From contig NZ_JAZIFY010000001.1 of the NCBI RefSeq assembly GCF_036634195.1, positions 4,102,501-4,166,500 of the forward strand: DNA of 64,000 bases. The letters are read 5' to 3'. This document shows, in pieces, positions 48,496 through 56,744 of the stretch (within the stretch, counting starts at the first letter, position 1; each line of letters begins with the position of its first letter). The position numbers were made by a program, and so were the translations under genes. This DNA comes from Streptomyces sp. P9-A4. GTDB lineage: Bacteria; Actinomycetota; Actinomycetes; Streptomycetales; Streptomycetaceae. The notes beneath the pieces are model-generated. The model was not told the origin of the DNA and ran no database searches. It saw only the letters and a list, made by a program, of their open reading frames with translations.

Positions 48496-48756
48496 ATGAG
48501 CGAGGAACAGGGCGTGGCGGGCGACGACGAGGGCGGGCTCGGTGAGCGCGAGCAGGCCCTGCTCGCCGTCGAACGCCGCTCCTGGCCCGGCCCCGGCGCC
48601 AAGGAACGAGCGGTCCGCGAGCGCCTCGGCCTCTCCCCGACCCGCTACTACCAGCTCCTCAACGCCCTCCTCGACGACCCGCGCGCCCTCGCCCACGACC
48701 CGGTGACCGTCAACCGGCTCCGCCGCGTCCGCGCCGAGCGCCAGCGGCGCCGCTGA
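48496..48756 (+). CDS. DUF3263 protein
   Basis: An 86-residue DUF3263 protein with the family core LLAVERRSWPGPGAKERAVR and LGLSPTRYYQLLNALLDDPR, which looks like a small helix-turn-helix. It is a constant neighbour of the trehalose phosphatase gene in Streptomyces and is 32 nt before it. Function unknown. DNA binding is inferred from the fold. Confidence 0.85.
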   Translation: MSEEQGVAGDDEGGLGEREQALLAVERRSWPGPGAKERAVRERLGLSPTRYYQLLNALLDDPRALAHDPVTVNRLRRVRAERQRRR

Positions 48757-48788
48757 CGCGGAGCCCCTCCGTCGGTAGGGTCGGGAAC

Positions 48789-49631
48789 ATGGTCAGCAGC
48801 CTCCCGCACCCGGCCACACCCGCCGGCCGCGACGGTCTGGCCGCGCTCCTCGCGCGGCCGTCGAAGGCCGTCGTCGCCCTCGACTTCGACGGCACCCTCG
48901 CCGAGATCGTCCCCGACCCCGAGCAGGCCCGCGCCCACCCCGGCGCCGTCCCCGCGCTGGCCGCCCTCGCCCCCGAGGTCGCCTCGGTCGCCGTCGTCAC
49001 CGGCCGCCCCGCCGGGGTCGCCGTCCGCTACGGCGGCTTCGCCGGCGTCCCCGGCCTTGAGCACCTGGTGGTCCTCGGCCACTACGGCGCCGAACGCTGG
49101 GACGCCGTCTCCGGCACCGTCAGGGCCGCCGCCCCGCACCCCGGCGTCGCCTCCGTCCGCGCCGAACTCCCCGGCTTCCTGGACCGGGCGGGCGCCTGGC
49201 CGGGCGTCTGGATCGAGGAGAAGGGCCGCGCGGTCGCCGTCCACACCCGCCGCGCCCAGGACCCGGAGGGCGCCTTCGAGGCGCTCAAGGGCCCGCTGGG
49301 CGACCTGGCCGTCGCCCACGGTCTGGTCCTGGAACCGGGCCGCATGGTCCTGGAGCTGCGGCCGCCGGGCATGGACAAGGGCGTGGCGCTCGCGAAGTAC
49401 GTACGGGAGGTGGGCGCCGGGTCCGTGCTCTACGCGGGCGACGACCTGGGCGACCTGCCGGCCTTCGCCACCGTGGAGAAACTCCGCTCCGACGGCACCC
49501 CGGGCCTGCTGGTGTGCAGCGGCTCCGGGGAGGTCCCGGAACTGACCGACCGCGCGGACCTGGCGGTGCCGGGCCCGGCGGGGGTGGTGGAGTTCCTGAC
49601 GGAACTGGCGAGGGCGGTACGGGAGGCCTGA
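48789..49631 (+). CDS. otsB: Trehalose-6-phosphate phosphatase
   Basis: A 280-residue HAD phosphatase. Motif I is VVALDFDGTLAEIVPDP (nucleophile Asp), motif II is VVTGRPAG, and the C-terminal motif is VLYAGDDLGDLPAF. GMDKGVALAK is the family lysine region. It removes phosphate from trehalose-6-P made by OtsA. The partner gene otsA (58842-60281) normally lies close by in Streptomyces, but here about 9 kb of foreign-looking DNA separates them. Confidence 0.9.
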   Translation: MVSSLPHPATPAGRDGLAALLARPSKAVVALDFDGTLAEIVPDPEQARAHPGAVPALAALAPEVASVAVVTGRPAGVAVRYGGFAGVPGLEHLVVLGHYGAERWDAVSGTVRAAAPHPGVASVRAELPGFLDRAGAWPGVWIEEKGRAVAVHTRRAQDPEGAFEALKGPLGDLAVAHGLVLEPGRMVLELRPPGMDKGVALAKYVREVGAGSVLYAGDDLGDLPAFATVEKLRSDGTPGLLVCSGSGEVPELTDRADLAVPGPAGVVEFLTELARAVREA

Positions 49632-49678
49632 GGCCCCGCCGTACCGCCCTCGACCGCTTTCCTTGTGGACCCGTGGAC

Positions 49679-49795
49679 CCGTACGGCCCCCGCGTGGAGT
49701 ACTCCCTGACGAAGGGCGGCATCCGCCTGAACGACGCCCTCGAACCCCTGGCGGCGTGGGGGAGGGAACGGCGGAAAGAGCGACCGGTCACCTGA
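49679..49795 (+). pseudogene. Remnant of an HxlR-family regulator
   Basis: The frame reads PYGPRVEYSLTKGGIRLNDA followed by LEPLAAWGRERR and a stop. It matches the conserved end of HxlR winged-helix regulators (RVEYSLT...G..L...L..W). Everything upstream (wing, recognition helix, start) is missing, since otsB ends only 48 nt before. It is a truncated gene end, probably left at the edge of the insertion that separates otsB from otsA. Confidence 0.7.
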
Positions 49796-50225
49796 GCCCC
49801 GGCGGAGGGCGTTCGTGGCCTCGGCCCACGAACGCCCGCCCAAGCGGCGGGAAAGCCGGACGGTCGTCCGCCACGTGTGCACGGTGCGCACCCACCGAGC
49901 CTGGCCACGCCTCCCTTTGACGTCACGGTCTCGGCTCACGGCGGCCGGCGGGTGCCCGGGGCGAGGGTGGGGCACCCCCGAGGAACGGAGCGCAGCGAGT
50001 ACCGCAGGGGATCCCGTACGGCGGGTGCGCTTACCTACTTAAGACGGAGCGGTCCTCACGAGCCGCTGAGCTGCACGTTTAAGTGAAAGGTCACCCAGAG
50101 CTGGGTGTGATTACCCAGAATTGAATGAGATCGGATAGAGTCCATCCAGTTCTGGATGGAACTCGTCAGGGATGCATGAACTGATGCATCCCTACCCGTC
50201 GTCTATTCACCTGTGGGGGTAATCT
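49796..50225. other. Regulatory gap with three palindromes
   Basis: No gene is supported. A/T content rises after about 50080, where three palindromes (annotated at 50092-50193) precede the RepL-like gene. The left part (49796-50080) is G+C-rich and shows no recognisable feature. Confidence 0.5.
50092..50193. promoter_or_regulatory. Three palindromes upstream of the RepL-like gene
   Basis: CACCCAGAGCTGGGTG (50092-50107), TCCATCCAGTTCTGGATGGA (50141-50160) and AGGGATGCAT/ATGCATCCCT (50168-50193, 6-nt loop) follow one another within 102 bp. The first two share the CCCAG/CTGGG or CCAG/CTGG core, and a further ACCCAG occurs at 50113-50118. They probably act as operator or iteron-like sites for the adjacent winged-helix protein. 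The third could also attenuate transcription. Confidence 0.6.
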
Positions 50226-50732
50226 ATGCGTGCAGGCCGGAAGGTGACCCGGATCGAGACCGTGAATCGGTCGACGGGCGAGGTGAACGACCTCACCGTC
50301 CATTCGTCCGTCTCGGTCGCAGCCGGTCTCTGGTTCAGAGGAGGAGGTTTCACCACGATGGGATACGCGGCACACCTGGCACTCGCCGATGCCGACCTCA
50401 GCGCGGCGTCCTTCAGGCTGTTCCACAAGATGTGCGCCATCCAGAACCGCAAGGACCACGGCCTGGTCATCGTCGAGAGCCAGACCAAGTTCGCCGAGCT
50501 GGTCGGAATGTCCCAGTCCTCGGTGTCTCGCGCTCTCCGGCAGCTCGCCGACCACGGATTCATCTACGCCGACGGCCGGAACTGGCGTCTGCGTGCCGAC
50601 TTCGTGTTCAACGGCAACGGCGCCGCCCAGGGGCAGGCCATCCAGAACATCCCCGCCGGCGCCCCTGACCCGTACACCGGGAAGGGCGCCGAGCTGACCG
50701 TCATCGACGGCGGCAACGACAGCGACGCGTGA
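50226..50732 (+). CDS. RepL-like winged-helix protein (plasmid-type)
   Basis: 168 residues. The C-terminal two thirds fold as a winged helix: SAASFRLFHKMCAIQN, TKFAELVGMSQSSVSRALRQ (recognition helix), LADHGFIYADGRNWRLRADF, then VFNGNGAAQ in the place of the RepL-type YxxNP end. RepL-like proteins serve plasmid replication or its control. ATG 50226 follows GGGGG. A second in-frame ATG at 50358 with GAGGAGG before it would give a shorter form lacking the first 44 residues. Its palindromes and position suggest a mobile-DNA origin for this block. Confidence 0.7.
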   Translation: MRAGRKVTRIETVNRSTGEVNDLTVHSSVSVAAGLWFRGGGFTTMGYAAHLALADADLSAASFRLFHKMCAIQNRKDHGLVIVESQTKFAELVGMSQSSVSRALRQLADHGFIYADGRNWRLRADFVFNGNGAAQGQAIQNIPAGAPDPYTGKGAELTVIDGGNDSDA

Positions 50733-50808
50733 GCGACGGAGGAATGGGGAGACGGTCGGCTCGTGCCGATCGCTGTGTATCCCCGGGCTCAAGGGCCGCT
50801 GGACCTTT

Positions 50809-51987
50809 TCAGGAGCGCACGAGAGCCCTTCGCAGCGCTTCGGTCAGTGCAGCCGCACGTACATCGTCGGCCCCGCTCATGATGTTGTTCATCGCGTACC
50901 CGAAGGCGACGCCGTGCCGCGGGTCGGCGAAGGAGAGTGAGCCGCCGCGGCCGGTGTGACCGAAGGCGTTCGGGCCGGTCATCAAGTTGCCTTCGGCGGG
51001 GAGCATGTAGCCGCTGCTGAATCGGCTTGGGAACACCAGCACCTGGTCCTTGCCACTGGCCTGCTCTTCGGTCGCTGAAGCCAGGGTCTCCGGGGCGAGC
51101 AGGCGCACGCCGTCGACCTCGCCGATCAGCGCGGCGTACATCCGGGCCAAGGCCCGTGCGGTGCCGATGCCGTTGGAGGACGGGAGTTCTGCGGCCTGCA
51201 CCTCGGGGGAGTCGAAGTCGATCGCGGCCGGGTCGGTGACAGCAAACGCCCGGTTGCTGAAGGAATTCGGGTCGCGCCAGGCGGCGACCTGTTCGCGAAG
51301 TTCCTCGGGAACCAATTCGGCGGCCACGGTGGTGAGGTCGACGGCCGGGCGCTGGTACGCCATGCGGCTGACTCGGTTGCGTTCGCCTGCCGGCAGGCCG
51401 ATGAAGAAGTCCAGCCCGAGCGGGCCCGCGATCTCGTCGGCGAAGAAGCGGCCCGGCGAGCGGCCGGAGACTCGGCGGATCACCTCGCCGACCAGCCAGC
51501 CCCAGGTCCGTCCGTGGTACCCGTGTGCGGTGCCTGGAGTCCACAGGGGGCGCTGGGCCGCCAACGCTGCGGCCATGGGATCCCAGGCCAGCGCCTCGGC
51601 CAGCGGCAGCGGTTCGTCCAGGGCGACGAGACCGGCCTGGTGGGACAGCAACCAGCGCACGGGGATGTCCGCCTTGCCGTTCGCCGCGAACTCCGGCCAG
51701 TACTTCGCCACCGGAGCGTCGAGGTCCAACATGCCGCGCTCGGCCAGCATGTGCGCCGCGGTCGCGGTGGCTCCTTTGGTCGCTGAGTACACCAGTTGCA
51801 GGGTGTCCCGCGTCCAAGGACGGCCGGTGTCAACGTCGGCGACGCCACCCCACAGATCCACCACCGGCCGGCCGTGCCAGTAGACGCACACGGCCGCGCC
51901 GATGTCCCCGTGCTGGGTGAAGTTCGCAACGAACGCCTCGCGGACCGGTTCGAACCCGGGCGCCACCTCACCGTTGATCGTCGTCAT
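50809..51987 (-). CDS. Serine hydrolase of the beta-lactamase/EstB family
   Basis: A 392-residue class C beta-lactamase-like protein with SxxK motif SATK (YSATKGATATAAH), a Tyr motif GYHGRTWGWLVGEV, and the family end FGHTGRGGSLSFADPRHGVA (HTG box). No signal peptide is seen, so it is cytoplasmic and more likely an esterase or acyl/peptide hydrolase than a periplasmic resistance enzyme. ATG 51987 is preferred (AGGA 8 nt upstream) over ATG 51996. It is the last gene of the minus-strand cluster starting at 56571 and could trim or activate the product. Confidence 0.85.
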   Translation of the reverse strand: MTTINGEVAPGFEPVREAFVANFTQHGDIGAAVCVYWHGRPVVDLWGGVADVDTGRPWTRDTLQLVYSATKGATATAAHMLAERGMLDLDAPVAKYWPEFAANGKADIPVRWLLSHQAGLVALDEPLPLAEALAWDPMAAALAAQRPLWTPGTAHGYHGRTWGWLVGEVIRRVSGRSPGRFFADEIAGPLGLDFFIGLPAGERNRVSRMAYQRPAVDLTTVAAELVPEELREQVAAWRDPNSFSNRAFAVTDPAAIDFDSPEVQAAELPSSNGIGTARALARMYAALIGEVDGVRLLAPETLASATEEQASGKDQVLVFPSRFSSGYMLPAEGNLMTGPNAFGHTGRGGSLSFADPRHGVAFGYAMNNIMSGADDVRAAALTEALRRALVRS

Positions 51988-52041
51988 ACCGTTCATCCTG
52001 GCAGCCGCGCTGCCGCAGCTGACAGGAGAAGTGGCCTCTGC

Positions 52042-52611
52042 TCAGAGGCAGTCGGCAGAGACGCGTACGACGAGGGTGACGCGTTCGCCCCTCGTGATCG
52101 GCCGTACGCCGTGGATGTGGTCGCGGGTGGCCGGGAAGGCGACCAGGGTGCCACAGGGCGGCTTGATCTCCTGGGCGGGGTTCTCGAAGAACAGCTTGCC
52201 GCCGCCGTAGGAGTCAGGGGTGTTGAGCGAGACCACGAGGGTGAGGTCGCCGCCGACGACGGGCTGTCCGTTGGTCCGGGCCCGCTCGCGCTCGATGTCG
52301 GTGACCTCGTCGTGGTGGGCGACGAAGCCAACGCCGGGGCCGTAGCGGTAGACGACCGCCGGCTGGGTGGGTATCCGTTGCGGGGCGATCTCGAAGTGGC
52401 CACGCAAGTGGGCGGCGCAGTGCGAGATGACCGCCTCCTCCAGGTGCGTCGGGACCTCGACGTACTCGCTCTTGCGCAGCGATTCGTCGATGACGCCCTG
52501 GTAGGTACGCGGGCGGGCGGTCTGGTTCTTCACGTGGTCCATCAGCGCTCCGCAGAGGCTGAGGGGGATGGCGCTCTCTACGACGAGCGGTAAGCGGCTC
52601 TTCCAGGTCAT
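52042..52611 (-). CDS. 2-oxoglutarate/Fe(II)-dependent oxygenase
   Basis: A 189-residue prolyl-4-hydroxylase-type oxygenase. Fe ligands are H99-x-D101 (GFVAHHDEVTD) and H167 (DHIHGVRP), with Arg177 (RGERVTLVV) for 2-oxoglutarate. It would hydroxylate a peptide, an amino acid or another small substrate. ATG 52611 overlaps the stop of the CysRS-like gene (ATGA), so the two are translated together. This is strong evidence that it tailors the product of that pathway. Confidence 0.88.
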   Translation of the reverse strand: MTWKSRLPLVVESAIPLSLCGALMDHVKNQTARPRTYQGVIDESLRKSEYVEVPTHLEEAVISHCAAHLRGHFEIAPQRIPTQPAVVYRYGPGVGFVAHHDEVTDIERERARTNGQPVVGGDLTLVVSLNTPDSYGGGKLFFENPAQEIKPPCGTLVAFPATRDHIHGVRPITRGERVTLVVRVSADCL

Positions 52612-53984
52612 GAAGTGGTCTCCTTCCACCAACGGGTGCCTTCGGGCGAGTCCTCAAGGACGACGCCCTGCTGGGTGAGCTGGTCGCGGATCGCGTCGGC
52701 CTCGGCGAACTTCTTCGCCGCGCGGAGCCGGTCGCGTTCCTTCACGAGTTCGTCGACGGCGGCGTCGCTTTGGGCGGCGCCGGGGATGTCGAAGGTTCCG
52801 AAGAGGTTGTTCACGTCCTCGATCAGCCGCAGGGCGGCCGGCCCGGCCGGTTCCTCCATGCGGTTCTGCTCGCGGATGTACTGGAACAGGACGGCGAGGG
52901 CACCTGGGGTGTCGAAGTCGTCGTCCAGGCGCTCGCGCATCTCCTTCCAGGCGTCCGTCGCGCGTGCGGCGTTCGCCGGGCTGTCTGCGTGCGCGGGGTC
53001 GATGGTCCGGGCGAAGTTCTCGATCCGGCGGCGTGCCCCTCGGGCCTGCTCCAGCGTGGAGTCGCTCAGCTCCATGGAGGAGCGGTAGTGCTGGGAGAGG
53101 AAGGCGTGCCGCAGGGTCCGGAAGTCCGTCCGGGTGAGGGCGTCGCGGATGGTGAGGAAGTTGCCGGTGCTCTTCGACATCTTCTCGCCGTCGACCCGCA
53201 GGAGACCGGTGTGCATCCAGTAGCGGGCCAGAGGCTCGATGCCGGAGGCGGCTTCCATCTGGGCGACCTCGGCCTCGTGGTGCGGGAAAATGAGGTCGAC
53301 GGCGCCGCCGTGCAGGTCGTAGGAGGGCCCGAAGAAGGTCTCCGTGATCGCGGTGTCCTCGATGTGCCAGCCCGGACGGCCCGGTCCCAGGTCGGTCTCC
53401 CAGAACGGCTCGCCGTCCTTGCGGCCCTTCCACAGCGCGAAGTCGCCCGGGTTGTGCTTCTTCGAGTTGTCGTCGATCCGCGACACCGAGTCCTCGGGGC
53501 GCAGGTCGGTGCGACCGGAGAGCTTGCCGTACGCGGGGAACGAGGCCAGGTCGAAGTACCAGCCGTCGTCGAGCTGGTAGGCGTGGCCCCGCTCGATGAG
53601 TCGCTTGATCTGGTCCACGATCGCGTCGATGTGGTCGTGGGCCCGCGCGTGGACGTCGACGCGGGTGTTCCCCAGTGCGGCCATGTCCTCCAGGTACTGC
53701 TTCTCGAAGAGCGCCGCGATCTCCTCCGGCGGGACGCCCTCCTCCGCTGACCGCCGGATGATCTTGTCATCGACGTCGGTGATGTTCTGGAGGTACGTGA
53801 CCCTGTACCCGCTCACTTCCAGGTACCGGGCGATGAAGTCGAACTGCGTGTACGTCTTCGCGTGCCCGACGTGGCTGGGGCCGTACACGGTGGGTCCGCA
53901 CACGAACATCCGCACCTCGGCCTCCCGCTCGGGGCGGAACTCCTCGGTCTGGCTGGTCAGCGTGTTGTGGACCTTGATCGACAT
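52608..53984 (-). CDS. Cysteinyl-tRNA synthetase paralogue with altered zinc ligand
   Basis: 458 residues, full CysRS architecture. Cys29 (FVCGPTVYG), HIGH box HVGH (38-41) and KMSKS (268-272), with a C-terminal helical anticodon-binding region including DDDFDTPGAL. In the zinc site His235/236 and Glu239 are kept, but the position of E. coli Cys209 is Asp210 (WHIEDTA where WHIECSA is usual). ATG 53984 follows AGGAGG; ATG 53987 is too close. Being in a biosynthetic-looking operon, it is either an amino-acid ligase (as MshC is for mycothiol), a tRNA-charging enzyme for the pathway, or a resistant copy of the housekeeping enzyme. Confidence 0.85.
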   Translation of the reverse strand: MSIKVHNTLTSQTEEFRPEREAEVRMFVCGPTVYGPSHVGHAKTYTQFDFIARYLEVSGYRVTYLQNITDVDDKIIRRSAEEGVPPEEIAALFEKQYLEDMAALGNTRVDVHARAHDHIDAIVDQIKRLIERGHAYQLDDGWYFDLASFPAYGKLSGRTDLRPEDSVSRIDDNSKKHNPGDFALWKGRKDGEPFWETDLGPGRPGWHIEDTAITETFFGPSYDLHGGAVDLIFPHHEAEVAQMEAASGIEPLARYWMHTGLLRVDGEKMSKSTGNFLTIRDALTRTDFRTLRHAFLSQHYRSSMELSDSTLEQARGARRRIENFARTIDPAHADSPANAARATDAWKEMRERLDDDFDTPGALAVLFQYIREQNRMEEPAGPAALRLIEDVNNLFGTFDIPGAAQSDAAVDELVKERDRLRAAKKFAEADAIRDQLTQQGVVLEDSPEGTRWWKETTS

Positions 53985-54038
53985 CATGCCTCCTGTGTAA
54001 GCGGATCACGCAGCGTACTGACGCCCGGACATAAGCGT

Positions 54039-54968
54039 CTAACTGGAACCGCCGCGCTCGCCGAAGGGAACGAATCGCGCCGCCGGCTGATCGGCGAAGA
54101 CCGACGCCTCTCCTCCGAGGAGGTGGTGGTTGGCCCGCTGGTACGCCTTCCGCACGGCCTCGATCGCCCCGGGGCTGAGGTCCATCCCGACCGCGCGGCA
54201 GAACTCGCTCAGGGCCTCGCACCGCCGCTCAAGGTCAACCATCGACAGCGGGTCGCACTGCTGGGCCTCGATCAGCAGGTTCTCCTGCTCACCGCTGATC
54301 AGGCCGAGTGCACTGAGGGAGTACAGCTTCCACTTCATGTTCGGCAGCAGCTGGCCCGAGCGGGCGTACATCCAGTCCACGACCTCGTCCAGCGCCCCGG
54401 AGAGGACGAAGTGGCCCGTGGGCACTCCGACCCGCCGTGCCATCCGCAGCGGGATCTCGCGCACGTCCCAGGTGAGCCGGTTGTGCAGCCGGTAGGTCTC
54501 GCCCTCCAGCAGCTGAAGCTGCTCCCGCGACTTGTGAGAGATCAGGGCCCCGAAGACTTCCTCGCGGTCGAACAGCGGCTCGCCCTTGTTCCCGTAGGCG
54601 TCGCACTTGTCGCTGTTCCACGCCGTGCGCGGGTCGGCCTCGTACTGGAAGAGGAGCTGGTGGACGTTGACCTCCATGCGCCCCCAGGAGACCGGCAGGT
54701 GGAAGCTGAACTCCGGGATCCAGGCGGGGAGACGGTCGCGGACCAGGGCGTACGTGTCCGCCGGCCGCGACCTCCACTCGTCCTCCGTGATCGGGACGTC
54801 GAGGACGACGGCCAGGTCGAAGTCGGAGTCGGTGCTGAACCGCGTGACGTTGCGGGGCGCGACCGCCGAGGAGGACAGGACGTAGAGCGCCTGGACCTCG
54901 GGCATCGTCTTGAGCGTGTCGAGCAGACCTCCGGCAGCGGCGCGGGCCTGCATTCTCAGGTTTTCCAC
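54039..54968 (-). CDS. Nucleotidyltransferase-fold protein (309 aa)
   Basis: The N-terminal nucleotidyltransferase fold has SSSAVAPRN in place of the canonical GSxxxG, then SDFDLAVVLD with the metal-binding Asp pair (Asp49, Asp51) and a later acidic strand (MEVNVHQLLFQYE). A helical C-terminal domain of about 150 residues follows. It should adenylylate or otherwise nucleotidylate a small molecule or protein. GTG 54968 follows AAGGAG. It lies 13 nt downstream of the ATP-grasp gene within the operon. Confidence 0.78.
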   Translation of the reverse strand: MENLRMQARAAAGGLLDTLKTMPEVQALYVLSSSAVAPRNVTRFSTDSDFDLAVVLDVPITEDEWRSRPADTYALVRDRLPAWIPEFSFHLPVSWGRMEVNVHQLLFQYEADPRTAWNSDKCDAYGNKGEPLFDREEVFGALISHKSREQLQLLEGETYRLHNRLTWDVREIPLRMARRVGVPTGHFVLSGALDEVVDWMYARSGQLLPNMKWKLYSLSALGLISGEQENLLIEAQQCDPLSMVDLERRCEALSEFCRAVGMDLSPGAIEAVRKAYQRANHHLLGGEASVFADQPAARFVPFGERGGSS

Positions 54969-54981
54969 GGGAACTCCTTGG

Positions 54982-56103
54982 TCAGATGATCGGGCGATCC
55001 ATCACGGAGCGGAGCGCGGGAACGAGCTCCAGCGCGACGCCGCCGTGGGTGCGCTGGATATGTGCGAGGGAGGGGCTGCTGTTGCCCTCGATGACCGCAG
55101 GTCCGCCGGGTGTCAGTGCGATGTCCCAGCCGATGAAGGGCACCTGCGGGAACAGGCGCGCACAGCGCTCGGCCAGCTCTCGGACCTCCGTCATGCGGGA
55201 GATACGGTGGTCGGCGAACGGAACCGAACTGACCCCGTGGCGGGTGTGGGCGTTCAGGTATCGGTCGTAGCCGTGGCGGTCGAGTCGCCCGTCGGGGTGG
55301 ACTCGGATCTGCATGCCGCCGGCGGCCGAGTTGTCCGTGGTGCTCTCGGTGCCGCCGAGTTTCAGCATCACGTAAAGGACTTCGGCGGCGCCTTCACGCA
55401 GCAGGGTGATCACGCGGAACGTGTTGAGGGCGTATGGGTTCAGCACGTCCAAGTCGGGATGCTGCGGCACGTGCTGCTCCACCAGCCACGTGCCCCACCG
55501 CTGCGCGTAGGCCGGCAGGTCGAAGGCGTCCTCACCGGGCCGCACGATCACGACGCCGGACCCACCACTGGAGTAGCGGGAGGGCTTGACCACCACGCGG
55601 CCGAGTCCGGACGCGTGGTCGAGGACATCCGCCAGCGGCACCACATCACCAGCGGACGTCGCACCCGTGCGGCGGTCACCGCTCGCGATGAGCGCGGGCT
55701 GCGGGATGTCGGCGGACGCGAGGATCCTCTTGCAGGACGTCTTGTCGTCCAGGTCGATCGCGTCCCGGTTCACGCGGGGAAGGAGCCGGTGGAACAGGGC
55801 GCTCTCCGGCAGGTACGAGCAGGCCCGCTCGGACGACACCTCGCGCCGGTATCCGCCGTAGCGGAAGTAGTGGAACGGCAGGCAGCGCCACCGCGTGGTG
55901 ACCTTCACCAAGTCCCCGGCGATGCGGGCCAGGCTCTTCCTGTCCTTGTCGCGCAGCATCGCCGGCAGGTGCTCGCTCCGCAGTTGCCGCACCTGGTAGG
56001 GGAGAAACCGCGCGCCGGACACGCGGGGAAGGACCTGGGTGCGGAACCACTCCTCGGTCACGGCCTGGCGGTGGTTGAAGCCGCGGTTCGCGGTACGTCT
56101 CAT
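54982..56103 (-). CDS. ATP-grasp ligase (sugar-transfer-associated type)
   Basis: A 373-residue ATP-grasp protein. A family-specific N-terminus (YQVRQLRSEHLPAMLRDKDR) precedes the ATP-grasp core with VVVKPSRYSSGGSGVVIVRP (nucleotide-binding lysine and glycine loop), WLVEQHVPQHP, and the metal-binding end FIGWDIALTPGGPAVIEGNS. It would activate a carboxylate as acyl-phosphate and join it to an amine or other nucleophile. It is the first enzyme gene of the cluster, 17 nt after a 29-residue membrane peptide gene. Confidence 0.88.
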   Translation of the reverse strand: MRRTANRGFNHRQAVTEEWFRTQVLPRVSGARFLPYQVRQLRSEHLPAMLRDKDRKSLARIAGDLVKVTTRWRCLPFHYFRYGGYRREVSSERACSYLPESALFHRLLPRVNRDAIDLDDKTSCKRILASADIPQPALIASGDRRTGATSAGDVVPLADVLDHASGLGRVVVKPSRYSSGGSGVVIVRPGEDAFDLPAYAQRWGTWLVEQHVPQHPDLDVLNPYALNTFRVITLLREGAAEVLYVMLKLGGTESTTDNSAAGGMQIRVHPDGRLDRHGYDRYLNAHTRHGVSSVPFADHRISRMTEVRELAERCARLFPQVPFIGWDIALTPGGPAVIEGNSSPSLAHIQRTHGGVALELVPALRSVMDRPII

Positions 56104-56120
56104 GGTGCTCCTCCCGTTTC

Positions 56121-56210
56121 TCAGTGGTCCGGGGTTCCGGCGAAGGCCAACGTGACGACGAGCGCACTCACGACGATCACGTAGGCCACGACAGCGAGGC
56201 GCTGCCTCAT
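56121..56210 (-). CDS. 29-residue single-helix membrane peptide
   Basis: MRQRLAVVAYVIVVSALVVT followed by LAFAGTPDH: a basic start, one hydrophobic helix, and a short polar tail. Its ATG at 56210 overlaps the stop of the upstream small gene (ATGA) and its stop is 17 nt before the ATP-grasp gene, so translation is very plausible despite its size. It could be a membrane anchor, a small regulatory peptide or a translational coupler. It has no match I can name. Confidence 0.6.
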   Translation of the reverse strand: MRQRLAVVAYVIVVSALVVTLAFAGTPDH

Positions 56211-56410
56211 CGGGCGGGCCCGATGTTGTCGGCGGCGGTGGACCAGGCGATGCCGTTCGCGGGCTGGATGTAGGCGATGCGGATGAGCCGGCCGCCGTGC
56301 CTCTCGTGGACGACTTCGGTCAGCTCACCTTCACCGCGGCTCGCGATGTCGCGGACCAGGCGGTGAAGGAGGGGGTGGTCCTCCCGGCCTTCGGCGTCGA
56401 CCGGATTCAC
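56207..56410 (-). CDS. Small conserved protein of the cluster leader (67 aa)
   Basis: It starts at GTG 56410 with GAGGAG 8 nt upstream: VNPVDAEGREDHPLLHRLVR, then GELTEVVHERHGGRLIRIAY and IQPANGIAWSTAADN. Its start overlaps the stop of the previous small gene and its stop overlaps the next start. Short proteins of this style frequently sit opposite XRE-TPR regulators in Streptomyces. They may be partners of that regulator, which is inference. Confidence 0.65.
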   Translation of the reverse strand: MNPVDAEGREDHPLLHRLVRDIASRGEGELTEVVHERHGGRLIRIAYIQPANGIAWSTAADNIGPAR

Positions 56411-56571
56411 CGCTCGGACTCCTCGCGATCGCTCGCTCCGCGCCGGAGGAATCTCTCCCACCCGGCTCCGGCGCGGGCTCGGAGGGCCGGACTCGGACCG
56501 GTCGGCGGCTCGGGAACCGTGTGCTGTCGTCCGCTGTCGCCGGGCGTACGGACGGGCAGAGGCTGGCTCAT
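56407..56571 (-). CDS. Small Pro/Arg-rich protein, first gene of the cluster (54 aa)
   Basis: ATG 56571 follows GAGGAG 6-7 nt upstream and opens MSQPLPVRTPGDSGRQHTVP, followed by a basic tail (FLRRGASDREESER). The stop overlaps the GTG of the next gene (GTGA). It is the promoter-proximal gene of the operon 56571-50809. Composition is disordered. No family is recognised. Confidence 0.5.
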   Translation of the reverse strand: MSQPLPVRTPGDSGRQHTVPEPPTGPSPALRARAGAGWERFLRRGASDREESER

Positions 56572-56744
56572 CACGATCTCCTCGGGGGTGGTGCAGCCCG
56601 TCACCCGCGTGTGGGACGTCGATGACGGGCTGCTGTCCTGGGAGCCGTCCGGAGCGGGGCGGGGGAGCCGGATACCCGGGTGCTCAGCTCCGAACGGCGT
56701 GAGGCCCAGTGAACGGCCGTGGGCCACGGGCTCGGAACGTTTCC

